64,000 nucleotides of DNA, from contig CBDAQO010000002.1 of assembly GCA_965199105.1 (NCBI GenBank), positions 2,790,001 to 2,854,000 on the forward strand. The letters are read 5' to 3'. This stretch comes from LMUY01 sp965199105 (GTDB lineage: Bacteria; Pseudomonadota; Alphaproteobacteria; Acetobacterales; Acetobacteraceae). Shown here one piece after another: positions 26,025 through 35,089 of this stretch. The notes under the pieces were generated by a model, which was not told where the DNA came from, ran no database searches, and worked only from the letters and a program-made list of their open reading frames with translations. The translations under genes and the position numbers were made by a program. Numbering within the stretch: position 1 is the first letter of the stretch; every line of letters begins with the position of its first letter.

Positions 26025-28348
26025 CAGCCATCCAAGCGGGCGGGCAGGGTGGCGCTGGTTCCTTCATGCAGCAGCCGGCCGCGGGAGGGGCCCGCCCGGC
26101 GCGCGGCCCGGCCATAGCGGGCGGCCTCTCCGCTGGTGAAGAACGCGATCAGGCTTGCCCGATCCTGCACCACCACGCCGCTTGCGTGGCTGAGCACGGC
26201 GTCGGCGACGTTGCCGCTGGTGGCGAGGCAAACCACGTCCGCACCCGCGGCAAACGCCTCGAAGGTCACATAGGAGAACGTTTCGGGCCACGGCGACAAC
26301 ACGGCGACAAGGTCCACCTCAAGCCGCGCCAAAGCCTCGCTCATCGCGTTGGGCCGCTTGCGTGTGGTGATCACCTCGTGATGCTCCACTCCCGGCACCG
26401 GCGCCTCCGCACCGGCTTGTCCCAGGTGCAACCATTCATAATCCAGCGACTGCGAACAGCTTGCAATAAGGTTCCGCCAAATAGGCCAGCCCTTCGCCGC
26501 CTTGGCGTAGCCGGCAAACGCCACCCGCACTGGCGCCGCGAGATCGCGCACGGCCACGGGTCGCGGTTCGGCCACCACCCGGCAATGCGCATGCACCTGC
26601 GCCGAGCGATGCGGGAGGTTGCCTTGGCGCCAGACGCTGAGTGCCGCCATCGAGGGCGCCACCACGTCGAACGGCACCGCCTCGAACAGCGCCCGCACGG
26701 CGGCCAGATGTTTTGCCCGCTCGCCGCCATACACGCACACGCGACACGCCATGCTCTCGGGCGGTGGCGCGCCGCAAAATGCGACGTCGTTGCGCAGCAG
26801 GTTGTAGCCGGCGCACAGCGACGAATAGTCGTGCACCCAAAAGCGGTTGTCCGTGCTGTCCACCGCATCGTGCAGCGCGCGCAGCGCAGCCAGGCTATGG
26901 CCCAGCAGGCAGTGCACCAGGAACAACCGCTGTTGACCCGGCGGCCGCCGCGAGCCGCCGAGCACCGCCACTAGGTCCGCCGCCGAAGCGACCCCCAGCA
27001 GCAATCCGTCCAGCAACAAGGTCAGCATCGATCCCGGCTGCGCGTCGTCGGCCAAGTGCAACGCAGGGGTCAGCGGAGACACGTTGAGGTAGGCCAAGCC
27101 TAAGCGGCTGAACTTAGCCTGTTCCTCGCCCAGGAAGAGCTGCAGCCCGCCCGTGACGGTAGTGTAGCGGTCATGCCCGACCGACAGCGCCAGCCCAGCC
27201 CCCGCCGCCAACACCGGGCCCAGCGCCTCCTGCAATTCCTTGGCGGTCAGCACGCCGGTCGGCTCCGACCGCGGCAAGAGGCTCGTCCGGTTCGGCGCCC
27301 GCGCCCGCTCCACCGTTTGGCGCTGGTAGAAGCCAGGCTGCTGCGGCAATCGCCCCTCCGCCTGGCCCGCGGCGAGGTAGTGCCAGAATGGATTGAGCCG
27401 CCGCGCCGCGACGTCGGGGTTGGCCGTCAAGTAGTAGCGGGTGCTGAACGTGGCCGCCGGGTCGCGCCCCTCGGTCCACCCCACCTCGCAATAGTGCAGC
27501 ACGGGGTCGCTGCCATGGCGGCGCACGTCGGGGTAGGCGGCGAGGTAGAAGTCGCGGTCGAGATGGGCCGCCACCAGGTGCAACACCGGGTCGTCGAACT
27601 CGGCCGCGATGGGCGGCTTCAGCTTGGGCGTTGCCGGCCCCTCCGCCGCAAGCTCCGCCAGGCTGAAGCGCGTCGTGCGCCACGCGCCATCGGGCCCGAA
27701 CGCCACCGGTTCGGGCGCCGCTCGCAGCAGGTGGTCGAGCAATGGGTTGAGCCGGGCCGCGCGCCACGCCGGGTTGGCCGCCAGCGCATCCGCCACGCGG
27801 AACTGCGGGTTCGGGTCCCGCCCTTCCAGCCAGCCACGATAGGCGTAATGCGCCACCGGGTCGAACATCCCGCCAGGGTCGAACCCAAGGGCGGCCAGGT
27901 AGAACGGCGCGTCCACCGCCGGGCGCATCAGCGTCACCCAGTCGCCTACCGACCGGCCGAAATGCCGCGTCGCCACCTCGCTCGGCAGGGCCGCCGGGCT
28001 CACCGCGCGCCCCTCGGCCTGTCCAATCGAGAGGTAGTGGTAGTAGGGGTTGATGCCGTGGGCATCCACGTCCGGATGGGCGAGCAGGTAGGTCGCGGTG
28101 TCGAACGCCCGGTTCGGGTTGCGGCCCTCCCGCCAGCCGCGCTCGCAGAAATGCCGCAACAACGACCCGGCGCCAGCACCGCCGCTCACACCGGCATCGC
28201 CGCTCACATCGGCATACTCGGCGGCATAGAGCGCAGCGTCGAACCACGGCGCCACCACCGCTGCAACCTGCTCGAGGCTACCCTCGCGGGGTGCAGCCGG
28301 CGCCACCTGGAGCAACGGGGAAACGCGTGGGTTGGACCGTGCTGCCAT
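26024..28348 (-). CDS. Large glycosyltransferase with N-terminal tandem HYxxxGxxEGR repeats
   Basis: About 774 residues. The N-terminal 330 residues hold three pairs of a roughly 45-residue unit with the pattern D-x-x-x-Y-L-x-x-x-P-D-V ... N/D-P-x-x-H-Y-x-x-x-G-x-x-E-G-R (for example DPVLHYCEVGWTEGRDP and NPFWHYLAAGQAEGR). The C-terminal part looks like a GT-B glycosyltransferase: VRVAFAGYAKAAKGWPIWR, EVDLVAVLSPWPETFSYVTFEAFAAGADVVC with the family Glu. The repeats are known from exopolysaccharide-associated proteins and probably bind glycan or partners. I start at ATG 28348; a TTG at 28375 is possible. It is coupled to the next gene by TGATG. Confidence 0.8.
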   Translation of the reverse strand: MAARSNPRVSPLLQVAPAAPREGSLEQVAAVVAPWFDAALYAAEYADVSGDAGVSGGAGAGSLLRHFCERGWREGRNPNRAFDTATYLLAHPDVDAHGINPYYHYLSIGQAEGRAVSPAALPSEVATRHFGRSVGDWVTLMRPAVDAPFYLAALGFDPGGMFDPVAHYAYRGWLEGRDPNPQFRVADALAANPAWRAARLNPLLDHLLRAAPEPVAFGPDGAWRTTRFSLAELAAEGPATPKLKPPIAAEFDDPVLHLVAAHLDRDFYLAAYPDVRRHGSDPVLHYCEVGWTEGRDPAATFSTRYYLTANPDVAARRLNPFWHYLAAGQAEGRLPQQPGFYQRQTVERARAPNRTSLLPRSEPTGVLTAKELQEALGPVLAAGAGLALSVGHDRYTTVTGGLQLFLGEEQAKFSRLGLAYLNVSPLTPALHLADDAQPGSMLTLLLDGLLLGVASAADLVAVLGGSRRPPGQQRLFLVHCLLGHSLAALRALHDAVDSTDNRFWVHDYSSLCAGYNLLRNDVAFCGAPPPESMACRVCVYGGERAKHLAAVRALFEAVPFDVVAPSMAALSVWRQGNLPHRSAQVHAHCRVVAEPRPVAVRDLAAPVRVAFAGYAKAAKGWPIWRNLIASCSQSLDYEWLHLGQAGAEAPVPGVEHHEVITTRKRPNAMSEALARLEVDLVAVLSPWPETFSYVTFEAFAAGADVVCLATSGNVADAVLSHASGVVVQDRASLIAFFTSGEAARYGRAARRAGPSRGRLLHEGTSATLPARLDG

Positions 28349-28499
28349 GTCGATCGGTTCGAGACGCCGCCACAATGAATGCGTGGGTGTTACCTCATGC
28401 CGACCACCCGGGCAACGTGTCGCTAATTCATTGTTAATCTGTTTTTTTGAGCAACGCGCCCGCTTGCCTCTCTCGCCATCGAGCCACTACACAGCCATC

Positions 28500-29030
28500 A
28501 TGCGATCGTACGCAACATGGCTGCTGCTCGCCCTCCTCAGCGTCCCCAGCATCGCCTGGGCCGGCCCGGATCGGGACGTGATGTCCGAGCACATCTGGCT
28601 GGTCACGCTCCGTCGCGGCACCGGCGCGCTGTTCTGCGAGGCGGCGGCGACCGGCCGCGACCGCCAGTCCGGCGACTACACCATCCGCTTCCGCCGGATG
28701 GGCGACCGCCCGCTGTTCGGCGTGTCCTATGCCGGCCCGCCCGCCAACCCGGCGGACGAGATGCACCTCTTCATCGACAGCGAGCGAATGGGCAAGCTGA
28801 CGCTGGAGCGCGGCGGGACCGCGCCGGGGCAGCAAACCGTCTGGGGCTCCATGACGGCGGCGCATTTCGACCAGCGCGTCACCCCGGCGCTCGAGGCCCA
28901 TGGCGCCTTCATGCTCACGCTGGTCATCGGCGACCGCGTGTTCGAGGCGCCCATCTTCGGCTTCGGCACCGTCCGCGCCGCCTACAACACCTGCATGGCG
29001 GACGCGGCCCAACACGGCCCGCGGAGCTGA
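28500..29030 (+). CDS. Predicted secreted protein, unknown
   Basis: A 176-residue product with a clear Sec signal peptide (MRSYATWLLLALLSVPSIAW, cleavage after AWA). The mature part begins GPDRDVMSEHIWLV and is mixed alpha/beta by composition, with two Cys residues (near 44 and 166) that could form a disulfide. I do not recognise a family. It is transcribed divergently from the large glycosyltransferase gene; the 150-base spacer is A+T-rich by local standards and probably holds both promoters. The next plus-strand gene starts about 100 bases downstream. Confidence 0.65.
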   Translation: MRSYATWLLLALLSVPSIAWAGPDRDVMSEHIWLVTLRRGTGALFCEAAATGRDRQSGDYTIRFRRMGDRPLFGVSYAGPPANPADEMHLFIDSERMGKLTLERGGTAPGQQTVWGSMTAAHFDQRVTPALEAHGAFMLTLVIGDRVFEAPIFGFGTVRAAYNTCMADAAQHGPRS

Positions 29031-29129
29031 ATCCGGCGCGGGCTTGCAGTCCGGCCCCCTCCCGCTAGGGTGCGGCCTCAAGCGCAACCGAGTGTGTGGT
29101 GCGCTCCTAAGCGCGACGGGGTGGCGGCG

Positions 29130-29918
29130 ATGGCAGACGAAAGCGGCTCGGACGACCTGCGCTACGAGGTGACCGGCACCACCGGCCACATCACCTTCAA
29201 CCGCCCGCAAGCCCGCAACGCCATGACGTTCGCAATGTATGATCGCCTGACCGACATCTGCACCGACGCCCCCAGCAGCCTGCGCGCCATCATCATCACC
29301 GGCGCCGGCGAAAAGGCGTTCGCATCCGGCACCGACATCTCGCAGTTCCGCGCCTTCAACACGCCCGAGGACGCGCTCGGCTACGAGGCCCGCATCGACC
29401 GCGTGCTCAACGCCATCGAGCGCTGCCCGGTGCCGACCATCGCCGCCATCGCCGGCGCTTGCACCGGGGGCGGGGCGGCTATCGCCGCCGCCTGTGACCT
29501 GCGCATTGCCGCGCGTGGCGCCCGCTTCGGCTTTCCAGTCGCCCGCACCCTCGGTAACTGCCTGTCAATGTCCAACTACGTCCGCTTCGCCGCCCTGGTC
29601 GGCCCGGCCGCGGTCAAGGAAATGATCTTCACCGCCCGCCTGCTCGAGGTGGACGAGGCCAAGCAGCTCGGCCTGATCAGCGAAATCGTCGACGACCGCG
29701 CCGCGCTCGACGCCCGGGCGGAGGCGCTCGCCGCCCACATCGCAACCCTCGCCCCGCTCACCCTGCGGGCCACCAAGGAGGCGCTGCGCCGCATCAAGGA
29801 GCGCATGGCGCCGGAGGAGGGCAGGGACCTCATCGTGAGCTGCTACATGAGCGAAGACTTCCGCGAGGGCATGGACGCCTTCCTCACCAAGCGGACGCCG
29901 CACTGGCAGGGCAAGTAG
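29130..29918 (+). CDS. Crotonase-fold enoyl-CoA hydratase/isomerase family protein
   Basis: A 262-residue crotonase-superfamily member: HITFNRPQARNAMTFAMYD at the N-terminus, FASGTDISQF for the CoA-binding and oxyanion-hole region, GACTGGGAAIAAACDLRIAA for the second oxyanion strand. Classical enoyl-CoA hydratases carry Glu in GGGxELA and in FGxPE; here these are Ala117 and Val137, so a different acid/base or a different reaction is likely. The ATG at 29130 is preceded by an in-frame GTG nine bases upstream. It is followed four bases later by a second crotonase gene and then by a GST gene, all on the plus strand. Confidence 0.82.
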   Translation: MADESGSDDLRYEVTGTTGHITFNRPQARNAMTFAMYDRLTDICTDAPSSLRAIIITGAGEKAFASGTDISQFRAFNTPEDALGYEARIDRVLNAIERCPVPTIAAIAGACTGGGAAIAAACDLRIAARGARFGFPVARTLGNCLSMSNYVRFAALVGPAAVKEMIFTARLLEVDEAKQLGLISEIVDDRAALDARAEALAAHIATLAPLTLRATKEALRRIKERMAPEEGRDLIVSCYMSEDFREGMDAFLTKRTPHWQGK

Positions 29919-29922
29919 CCTC

Positions 29923-30687
29923 ATGACCGAAGGACCGCCGACGCTCACCACCGCCGGGCCGGTCGCCACCATCCAGCTCAACCGCCCCGCCGTGCACAAC
30001 CGGATGGAGCCGGAGGACCTGGCCGAGTTCAGCCGCCTGCTTGGCGTCGTCGAGGCCGAGCCAGGCCTGCGCGCCCTGGTGGTCACCGCCACCGGCCGAT
30101 CGTTCTCCTCCGGCTTCAACATCGGCAAGATGGGCGGCGAGCAAGGCCGCGGCGGCGTCGGCTCCTTCGAGCAACTCACCGACCGGTTGGAGCGCCTGGC
30201 GCTGCCCACCATCTGCGCGCTGAACGGCAGCGTCTACGGCGGCTCCACCGACCTCGCGCTCGCCTGCGACTTCCGCATCGGCGTGCTCGGCATGGTGCTG
30301 GTCATGCCGGCGGCCCGGCTCGGGCTGCACTATTATGAGGGGGGACTGCGGCGCTACGTGGCGCGGCTGGGCCTAGGCGCCGCCAAGCGCCTCTTCCTCA
30401 CCGCCGCGCCGCAGGACGCCGCCGAGTTGCTGCGGCTCGGCTACCTCGACGAGGCGGTGCCGCCCGAAGCGCTAATGCCGCGCGCGATGGCGCTCGCCAC
30501 CGCCCTGGCCGCCAACGCGCCGCTGGCCGTGCAAGGCATGAAGCGCTGCCTCAACGACATCGCCCGCGGCGACGCCGACCCGGCGTTGATCGCCGCCAAC
30601 GTCGCCCGCAGCCAAGCCTCGGCCGACCTGCGCGAAGGCCAGGCCGCATGGCTGGAGAAGCGAACCCCCCAGTTTACCGGCAACTGA
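29923..30687 (+). CDS. Second crotonase-fold enoyl-CoA hydratase/isomerase family protein
   Basis: A 254-residue paralogue-like partner of the preceding gene. VATIQLNRPAVHNRMEPEDL opens the fold, ATGRSFSSGFNIGKMGG matches the CoA/oxyanion loop, and NGSVYGGSTDLALACDFRIG the second oxyanion strand. The usual catalytic Glu of GGGxELA is Asp110, and the second Glu (family PE) is Ala130 in MPAARLGL. Substrate unknown. It lies four bases after the first crotonase and 20 before the GST-like gene, indicating one operon. Confidence 0.82.
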   Translation: MTEGPPTLTTAGPVATIQLNRPAVHNRMEPEDLAEFSRLLGVVEAEPGLRALVVTATGRSFSSGFNIGKMGGEQGRGGVGSFEQLTDRLERLALPTICALNGSVYGGSTDLALACDFRIGVLGMVLVMPAARLGLHYYEGGLRRYVARLGLGAAKRLFLTAAPQDAAELLRLGYLDEAVPPEALMPRAMALATALAANAPLAVQGMKRCLNDIARGDADPALIAANVARSQASADLREGQAAWLEKRTPQFTGN

Positions 30688-30707
30688 ACCACTCACGGAG
30701 CCCGCGC

Positions 30708-31400
30708 ATGATCAAGTTCTACTATAGCCTGGCGCCCAACCCGATGAAGGTCGCGCTGTTCTTGGAGGAAGCCGGGCTCGACTATGAGCCAATTCCGGTG
30801 GACACCCGCAAGGGCGAGCAACACCAGCCGGCTTTCCTTGCGGTGAACCCCAATGCCAAGCTGCCAGCCATCGTCGATGGCGACGCGACCGTGTTCGATA
30901 GCAACGCCATCCTGCTCTATTTGGGCGAAAAGACTGGCAAATTCATGGCCGCGAAGGACGCCAAGAGCCACGGCGACCTGCTCTCCTGGCTCATGTTCGT
31001 CGCCAGCGGCGTCGGGCCTTATTTCGGCCAGAGCGTCCATTTCCGCCACTTCGCCCCGGAGCCGAAGGACTACGGCGTCACCCGCTACCTCTACGAGGCC
31101 AAGCGCCACCTCGCCATCCTGGACGCGCGCCTCGCGCAGCAGCAATGGCTGGTCGGCAGCGATTACACCATCGTGGACATGGCCTTCTGGGGTTGGGGCC
31201 GCATGGTACCGATGGTGATCGGCAGCTCGGCGAGCGACGCCGGCGTCTGGGCGGCGTTCCCCAACGTGAAGCGCCTGCTGGACACGATCTCGGCCCACCC
31301 CGCCGCCGCCAAGGTCGAGGCGTTGCGCACCAAGCATACCTTCAAGGCCGAGTTCGACGAGGAAGCCAAGCGCGCGATGTTCGGTCACCTGGCCGCCTGA
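30708..31400 (+). CDS. Glutathione S-transferase-like protein
   Basis: A 230-residue cytosolic GST. The thioredoxin-like N-terminal domain reads MIKFYYSLAPNPMKVALFLE, with NPNAKLPAIVDGDATVFDSNAILLYLGEKTG giving the cis-Pro (LPAI) and the glutathione-binding DSNAI. An all-helical C-terminal domain follows (about 90-220) with YTIVDMAFWGWGR, the N-capping box. It resembles the YfcG/YghU-type group. It ends the crotonase-crotonase-GST operon and is convergent with the SARP-like regulator gene. Detoxification or a glutathione-dependent step of the same pathway are both possible. Confidence 0.9.
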   Translation: MIKFYYSLAPNPMKVALFLEEAGLDYEPIPVDTRKGEQHQPAFLAVNPNAKLPAIVDGDATVFDSNAILLYLGEKTGKFMAAKDAKSHGDLLSWLMFVASGVGPYFGQSVHFRHFAPEPKDYGVTRYLYEAKRHLAILDARLAQQQWLVGSDYTIVDMAFWGWGRMVPMVIGSSASDAGVWAAFPNVKRLLDTISAHPAAAKVEALRTKHTFKAEFDEEAKRAMFGHLAA

Positions 31401-31426
31401 ACGCCAGCCAACCGCCGAGGGTGGTG

Positions 31427-33463
31427 TTAAGCGAGGCCCGCTCGCCGCAAACCCTCGGCATAGTGGTCCTGGTCCGCCGGCCGGTCGAACGGGCTGGTGG
31501 CCAGAAAGCCGGCGACGGTGAAATCCGGCTCGATGTCCGTCAGGCGCGCGAGCACGTCCGCGGCCTGGCGCGGCATCCCGACGTGGCCGAGCGCTGACAA
31601 ATAGTGCTTCAAGCCCGCCGAAAAGCCCGGATTGAGCTGCGAGGCGCGGCGGCCCAACCGAACGGCTTCCTCGTAGTCGCGCTTGTTCAGCGCCAGCAGG
31701 GTCATGGCGGCATCGAACCGGAAACCGTTTGGGTCCAACGGCGAGAAACGCTGATACCGCTCGAACCGCCGGGTCGCCTCATCGAGGTCGCCGAGATAGG
31801 TGTAAGTGATGGCAGCGAAGCCCCAGGCCATCGGCAGGTTCGAGTTCAGCACCAGCGCCCGCTCGTGGAACTTGAGCGCCTCGCGCGGCTGCTGGTGCAC
31901 GAAGGCACGGACGTGGCCGATGATGGTCAACGCCCGCGCATCCTGCGGGTCCAGCGTGAGGGCGCGCTCGGAATGCTGCCCCGCCTCCGACAGCACGGTC
32001 TCCCGCGTCGAACACCAGCTCTGGCTGAGGGCGAACGCGAGCCAATACGCCCGCCAGGCATGGGCCGCGGCGTAGTCGGGGTCGATGGCCAGCGCCTGGC
32101 TGAGCAAGCGGCCAGCCCGATCGAAATCCTGCCGGTCGGTCCGCGCGATCAGCGGCAGCGCCTGCACCGTCAACTCGTAGGCCGACGCCGGGTCAGCCGG
32201 CTGCTCGGCGGCGTGACGGGCCTCCACGTGGAGGATTTCGGTGTCGAGGTTGGCCGCGATGTCGGCCGCGACATTGATCAGCGTTGCCGACAGGTCAGCG
32301 GCGGGATGGTCGAACCGTTGCGTCCACACCAATTGCCCGCCGTTGCGCAGGTCGAGCAATTGGACTGTCACCCGCAGGATACCGTCGGCGCGCTGCACGC
32401 TGCCGGCCAGGGCGAAGTCGAGCCCAAAGGTTCGGCGCAGCGCCGCCTCGTCGCGGTTGCCGAACTGCGCCAGCGAGCTTGCCGACACGAGCAGAACCCA
32501 GCGGAACCGCGCCATCGCCGCGGTAATTTCCTCGGCCAGGTTGAGCGATGCATGGGTGAGCTGATCGCCTCCGGCGCCGAGCCGGAATGGCAGCACCCCG
32601 AATTTCGGCCCGGCCGCCCGCGTGGGCCGCGCCGGCTCGGCCCGGTCCAGGCTCGCCTCGAGCGGGTTGCGCGCCGGAGACCCGCCGCCGCGGATTTCCG
32701 CCACCAGCCGCTGGGTCTCGGGCGACGGGTTGGCGCTTAGCAGGTCCATCAGCGCGGCCCGGCATTGATCAAACGCCTGGATCGCCAGCCCGCGTTCGCC
32801 CAGTGCGGTGTAGCCGAGCATCAAGGCCCGCCACGCCCCCTCATGCGCCTTGTCCAGCGCTAGGAGCTGCTTGGCGGCGGCAATCGACGGCTCCGGCGCC
32901 GTGCTCGCCCGCAATACGGCGTCCGCCACCGCGCGCGCCTTGTCCCGGATGCGCTCCCGCTCGGCGAGCAGCCAGGTGTCGAACACCGGGTCGGTGCCGT
33001 CGAAGCCCTCCAGCACCTCGCCGTTGAGCAGGCCCAAGCCGGCGGGGTCGGCGATGGAGGCGCGCAACACGCAGTCGACGTCCACCCAGACCAAGTCGGC
33101 GTTCAAGGCAAGCCGGTCGCGGGAGGGCAGCAACACATCGGCCTGCAGCGGCTGTAACGCTTCGACCAGGCGATGCACCTCTTGCCGCAGTGACGCCCGT
33201 GCCGGCTCCTCCGGGCGGCGGGACCAGAGCAGCTCGGCCAATCGCGTGCGCGCCACCGGCCTGGGCGCCGCCAGTGCCAGCACCGCCAGCAGCGCCCGCG
33301 TCTTGCGGCCAAGCGGCAGTACGTTTTCAGCGCCCGCCGTCCAAGCCTCCATCGGCCCGATCAGCTTCAGCCGCAGCAGCTTGCCAGCATCGATCGCCGG
33401 AGCGGGGCGTTGCTGGTAGAGCGCGTCCGGCGCCAGGCCAGCGGGCTGTGTGATCGTTGTCAT
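31427..33463 (-). CDS. SARP-like transcriptional regulator (winged helix, BTAD, TolB-like, TPR)
   Basis: A 678-residue multi-domain regulator. Residues about 30-115 form a winged-helix DNA-binding domain (LRLKLIGPMEAW, LPLGRKTRALLAVLAL, LAELLWSRRPEEPARASLRQ); about 120-260 a bacterial transcriptional activator domain; about 285-400 a TolB-like beta domain (FGVLPFRL, ITAAMARFRWVLLVSASSLAQF, ALAGSVQRADG, VTVQLLDLRNG); the remainder TPR helices with ERALTLDPQDARALTIIGH and ERALVLNSNLPMAWGFAAIT. Such proteins are soluble and activate neighbouring or secondary-metabolism genes. It is divergent from the FIST gene, 429 bases away, and could control that operon. Confidence 0.85.
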   Translation of the reverse strand: MTTITQPAGLAPDALYQQRPAPAIDAGKLLRLKLIGPMEAWTAGAENVLPLGRKTRALLAVLALAAPRPVARTRLAELLWSRRPEEPARASLRQEVHRLVEALQPLQADVLLPSRDRLALNADLVWVDVDCVLRASIADPAGLGLLNGEVLEGFDGTDPVFDTWLLAERERIRDKARAVADAVLRASTAPEPSIAAAKQLLALDKAHEGAWRALMLGYTALGERGLAIQAFDQCRAALMDLLSANPSPETQRLVAEIRGGGSPARNPLEASLDRAEPARPTRAAGPKFGVLPFRLGAGGDQLTHASLNLAEEITAAMARFRWVLLVSASSLAQFGNRDEAALRRTFGLDFALAGSVQRADGILRVTVQLLDLRNGGQLVWTQRFDHPAADLSATLINVAADIAANLDTEILHVEARHAAEQPADPASAYELTVQALPLIARTDRQDFDRAGRLLSQALAIDPDYAAAHAWRAYWLAFALSQSWCSTRETVLSEAGQHSERALTLDPQDARALTIIGHVRAFVHQQPREALKFHERALVLNSNLPMAWGFAAITYTYLGDLDEATRRFERYQRFSPLDPNGFRFDAAMTLLALNKRDYEEAVRLGRRASQLNPGFSAGLKHYLSALGHVGMPRQAADVLARLTDIEPDFTVAGFLATSPFDRPADQDHYAEGLRRAGLA

Positions 33464-33892
33464 CGGATCGTCACTGGACAGACTCTGCGCTCACACGAGT
33501 GTATCGGAAGGTTGCGCCACGGGCGTGGCTGGTCGTGAGGGGATTGTCGAAGCTTGGGATACCAGCCATTACAGCGCCGGCCATCGAACCCTGCCTTCCC
33601 AGCCCCTTCATCGACCATTTCAAGCCCTCGCTTTTGCCGACCGTCTATCCTGTATGGTGGCGCTCCGGCCTTCCGGCCAGACCAACCGGCGGAACCACGG
33701 CGAAGAGCCGTAAAATATCGTAAAACGCGACTCGAGAAAAGCTTGGTCTGGACTCGACAGCAACACAATAGTCAGCATTCTTGCTTGCCACTCCCAAACG
33801 ATCATGGTTTGTCTCCGCATACCATCGCCGGCGCGGTCGACCATTGCGGCGGCTGGCACAAGAACGCGGTCGAAGTCAGGGACTTTTCCAGG
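33464..33892. other. Intergenic region between SARP-like and FIST genes
   Basis: A 429-base divergent spacer with no convincing gene. The frame of the FIST gene is open through most of it, but the residues are Pro/Ser/Arg-rich without pattern and no Shine-Dalgarno site fits an upstream start. Local G+C falls at about 33715-33800. It presumably carries two promoters; I cannot define a -35/-10 pair. Confidence 0.5.
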
Positions 33893-35089
33893 ATGATCAG
33901 GGCGGCTTATTCGAGCCACTACGACAGCGCGACGGCGGTCGATCTCTGCGTGGCCGAAATCGCCGGCTTGAAGCCCGCTTTCCTGCTCGTGTTTTGCGGC
34001 GGCAAGCACGATGCGGTCACCGTCCTCTGCGCTCTGCGGCAACATTTCGGCGACATCCCCCTCGTCGGCGGCTCCGCAGCCGGCGTCATCGGCTGCGGCC
34101 GCTATGGCTATAGCGGCCTGGAACTCGGCATCCTCGCGTTCAGCGCCAGCAACCTCGTCCCGCAAGTCTACCTCACGCGGGACCTGCTGGCCGGGGAGGT
34201 GCAAGCCGGCCAAGCGCTCGGCGCCGAAGTGGCCGCGCAAGCAGCCGACGACGCGGTGGTGATCCTGCTGTTCGACAGCCTGGCCTCGACGTCACCGCGC
34301 CGGCTGCATTTCGCCAGCGCCATCGTCGAGGGCTTCAACGCCGGGCTGGGCGGCAAGAGCGTGAACCTCATCGGCGGCGGGTTGCTGACCGACCTCAACA
34401 TCCAAGATGGCTGGATCTTTGACGGCGTCAGCGTCTGCAAGCACGCCGCCATCGCCTTGGTATTCCCCCCCACCATCAAGGCCGAAACCGTCATCCTGCA
34501 CGGCTGCCGCCCGGTCAGCAGCTTCATGGAGATCACCCGCATCGACGGCGCGGTCGTCTACGAGCTGGACGGCGAGCCGGCGCTCAGCGTGCTGGAGCGC
34601 ATGCTCGGGCTGCGGATCGGCAGCACCGACGGGTCGGACCTGTCGCTTATCGCGACGCTCGGGGAAAAACACGGCGACCTGTTTGCCGACTACGACGAGA
34701 ACTCGTATGTCAACCGCCTGATCTTAATGGCCAATCGTGCTGATGGCTCCATCACCCTGTTCGAACCCGACTTCGAGCGCGGAACGAAAGTGCAGATCAT
34801 GGCGCGTGACAATGCGCTGATGCTCGACTCGGTGCGGCAAGGCGCGGCCGCCATCCGGGCCAAGACCCGCGGCTTGAACGCCTTGTTCGCGCTCTACATC
34901 GACTGCGCCGGGCGCGCGAGCGGGCGCAGCGGGGCGGCACTCGAAGAGGCCGAGCTCATGATGCAGCATTTCGACCCGTCGCTGCCGCTGATGGGCCTCT
35001 ACTCCGGCGTGGAAATCGCGCCCGTGCAAGGGCGTAGCCGCCCGCTCGACTGGACAGGCGTCCTCACCGTCGTTACGGTATCGGCATGA
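33893..35089 (+). CDS. FIST-domain sensor protein
   Basis: A 398-residue soluble protein. About residues 20-215 match the FIST N domain (LVFCGGKHDAVTVLCALRQ, IPLVGGSAAGVIGCGRYGYS, DDAVVILLFDSL, GLGGKSVNLIGGGLLTDLNI) and about 220-380 the FIST C domain (GDLFADYDENSYVNRLILMA, TLFEPDFERGTKVQIMARDN, ALFALYIDCAGRASG, LPLMGLYSGVEIAP). FIST domains sense small ligands, probably amino acids, and pair with kinases, chemoreceptors or cyclases. I start at ATG 33893, just before the domain; a TTG at 33809 would add 28 residues. The stop overlaps the next ATG as ATGA, so the kinase-like gene is coupled. Confidence 0.85.
   Translation: MIRAAYSSHYDSATAVDLCVAEIAGLKPAFLLVFCGGKHDAVTVLCALRQHFGDIPLVGGSAAGVIGCGRYGYSGLELGILAFSASNLVPQVYLTRDLLAGEVQAGQALGAEVAAQAADDAVVILLFDSLASTSPRRLHFASAIVEGFNAGLGGKSVNLIGGGLLTDLNIQDGWIFDGVSVCKHAAIALVFPPTIKAETVILHGCRPVSSFMEITRIDGAVVYELDGEPALSVLERMLGLRIGSTDGSDLSLIATLGEKHGDLFADYDENSYVNRLILMANRADGSITLFEPDFERGTKVQIMARDNALMLDSVRQGAAAIRAKTRGLNALFALYIDCAGRASGRSGAALEEAELMMQHFDPSLPLMGLYSGVEIAPVQGRSRPLDWTGVLTVVTVSA

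Noticed and set aside
33554..33892. Extension of the FIST protein by 113 codons
   Set aside because: Pro/Ser/Arg-rich residues without domain pattern or ribosome-binding site; probably divergent promoter DNA.
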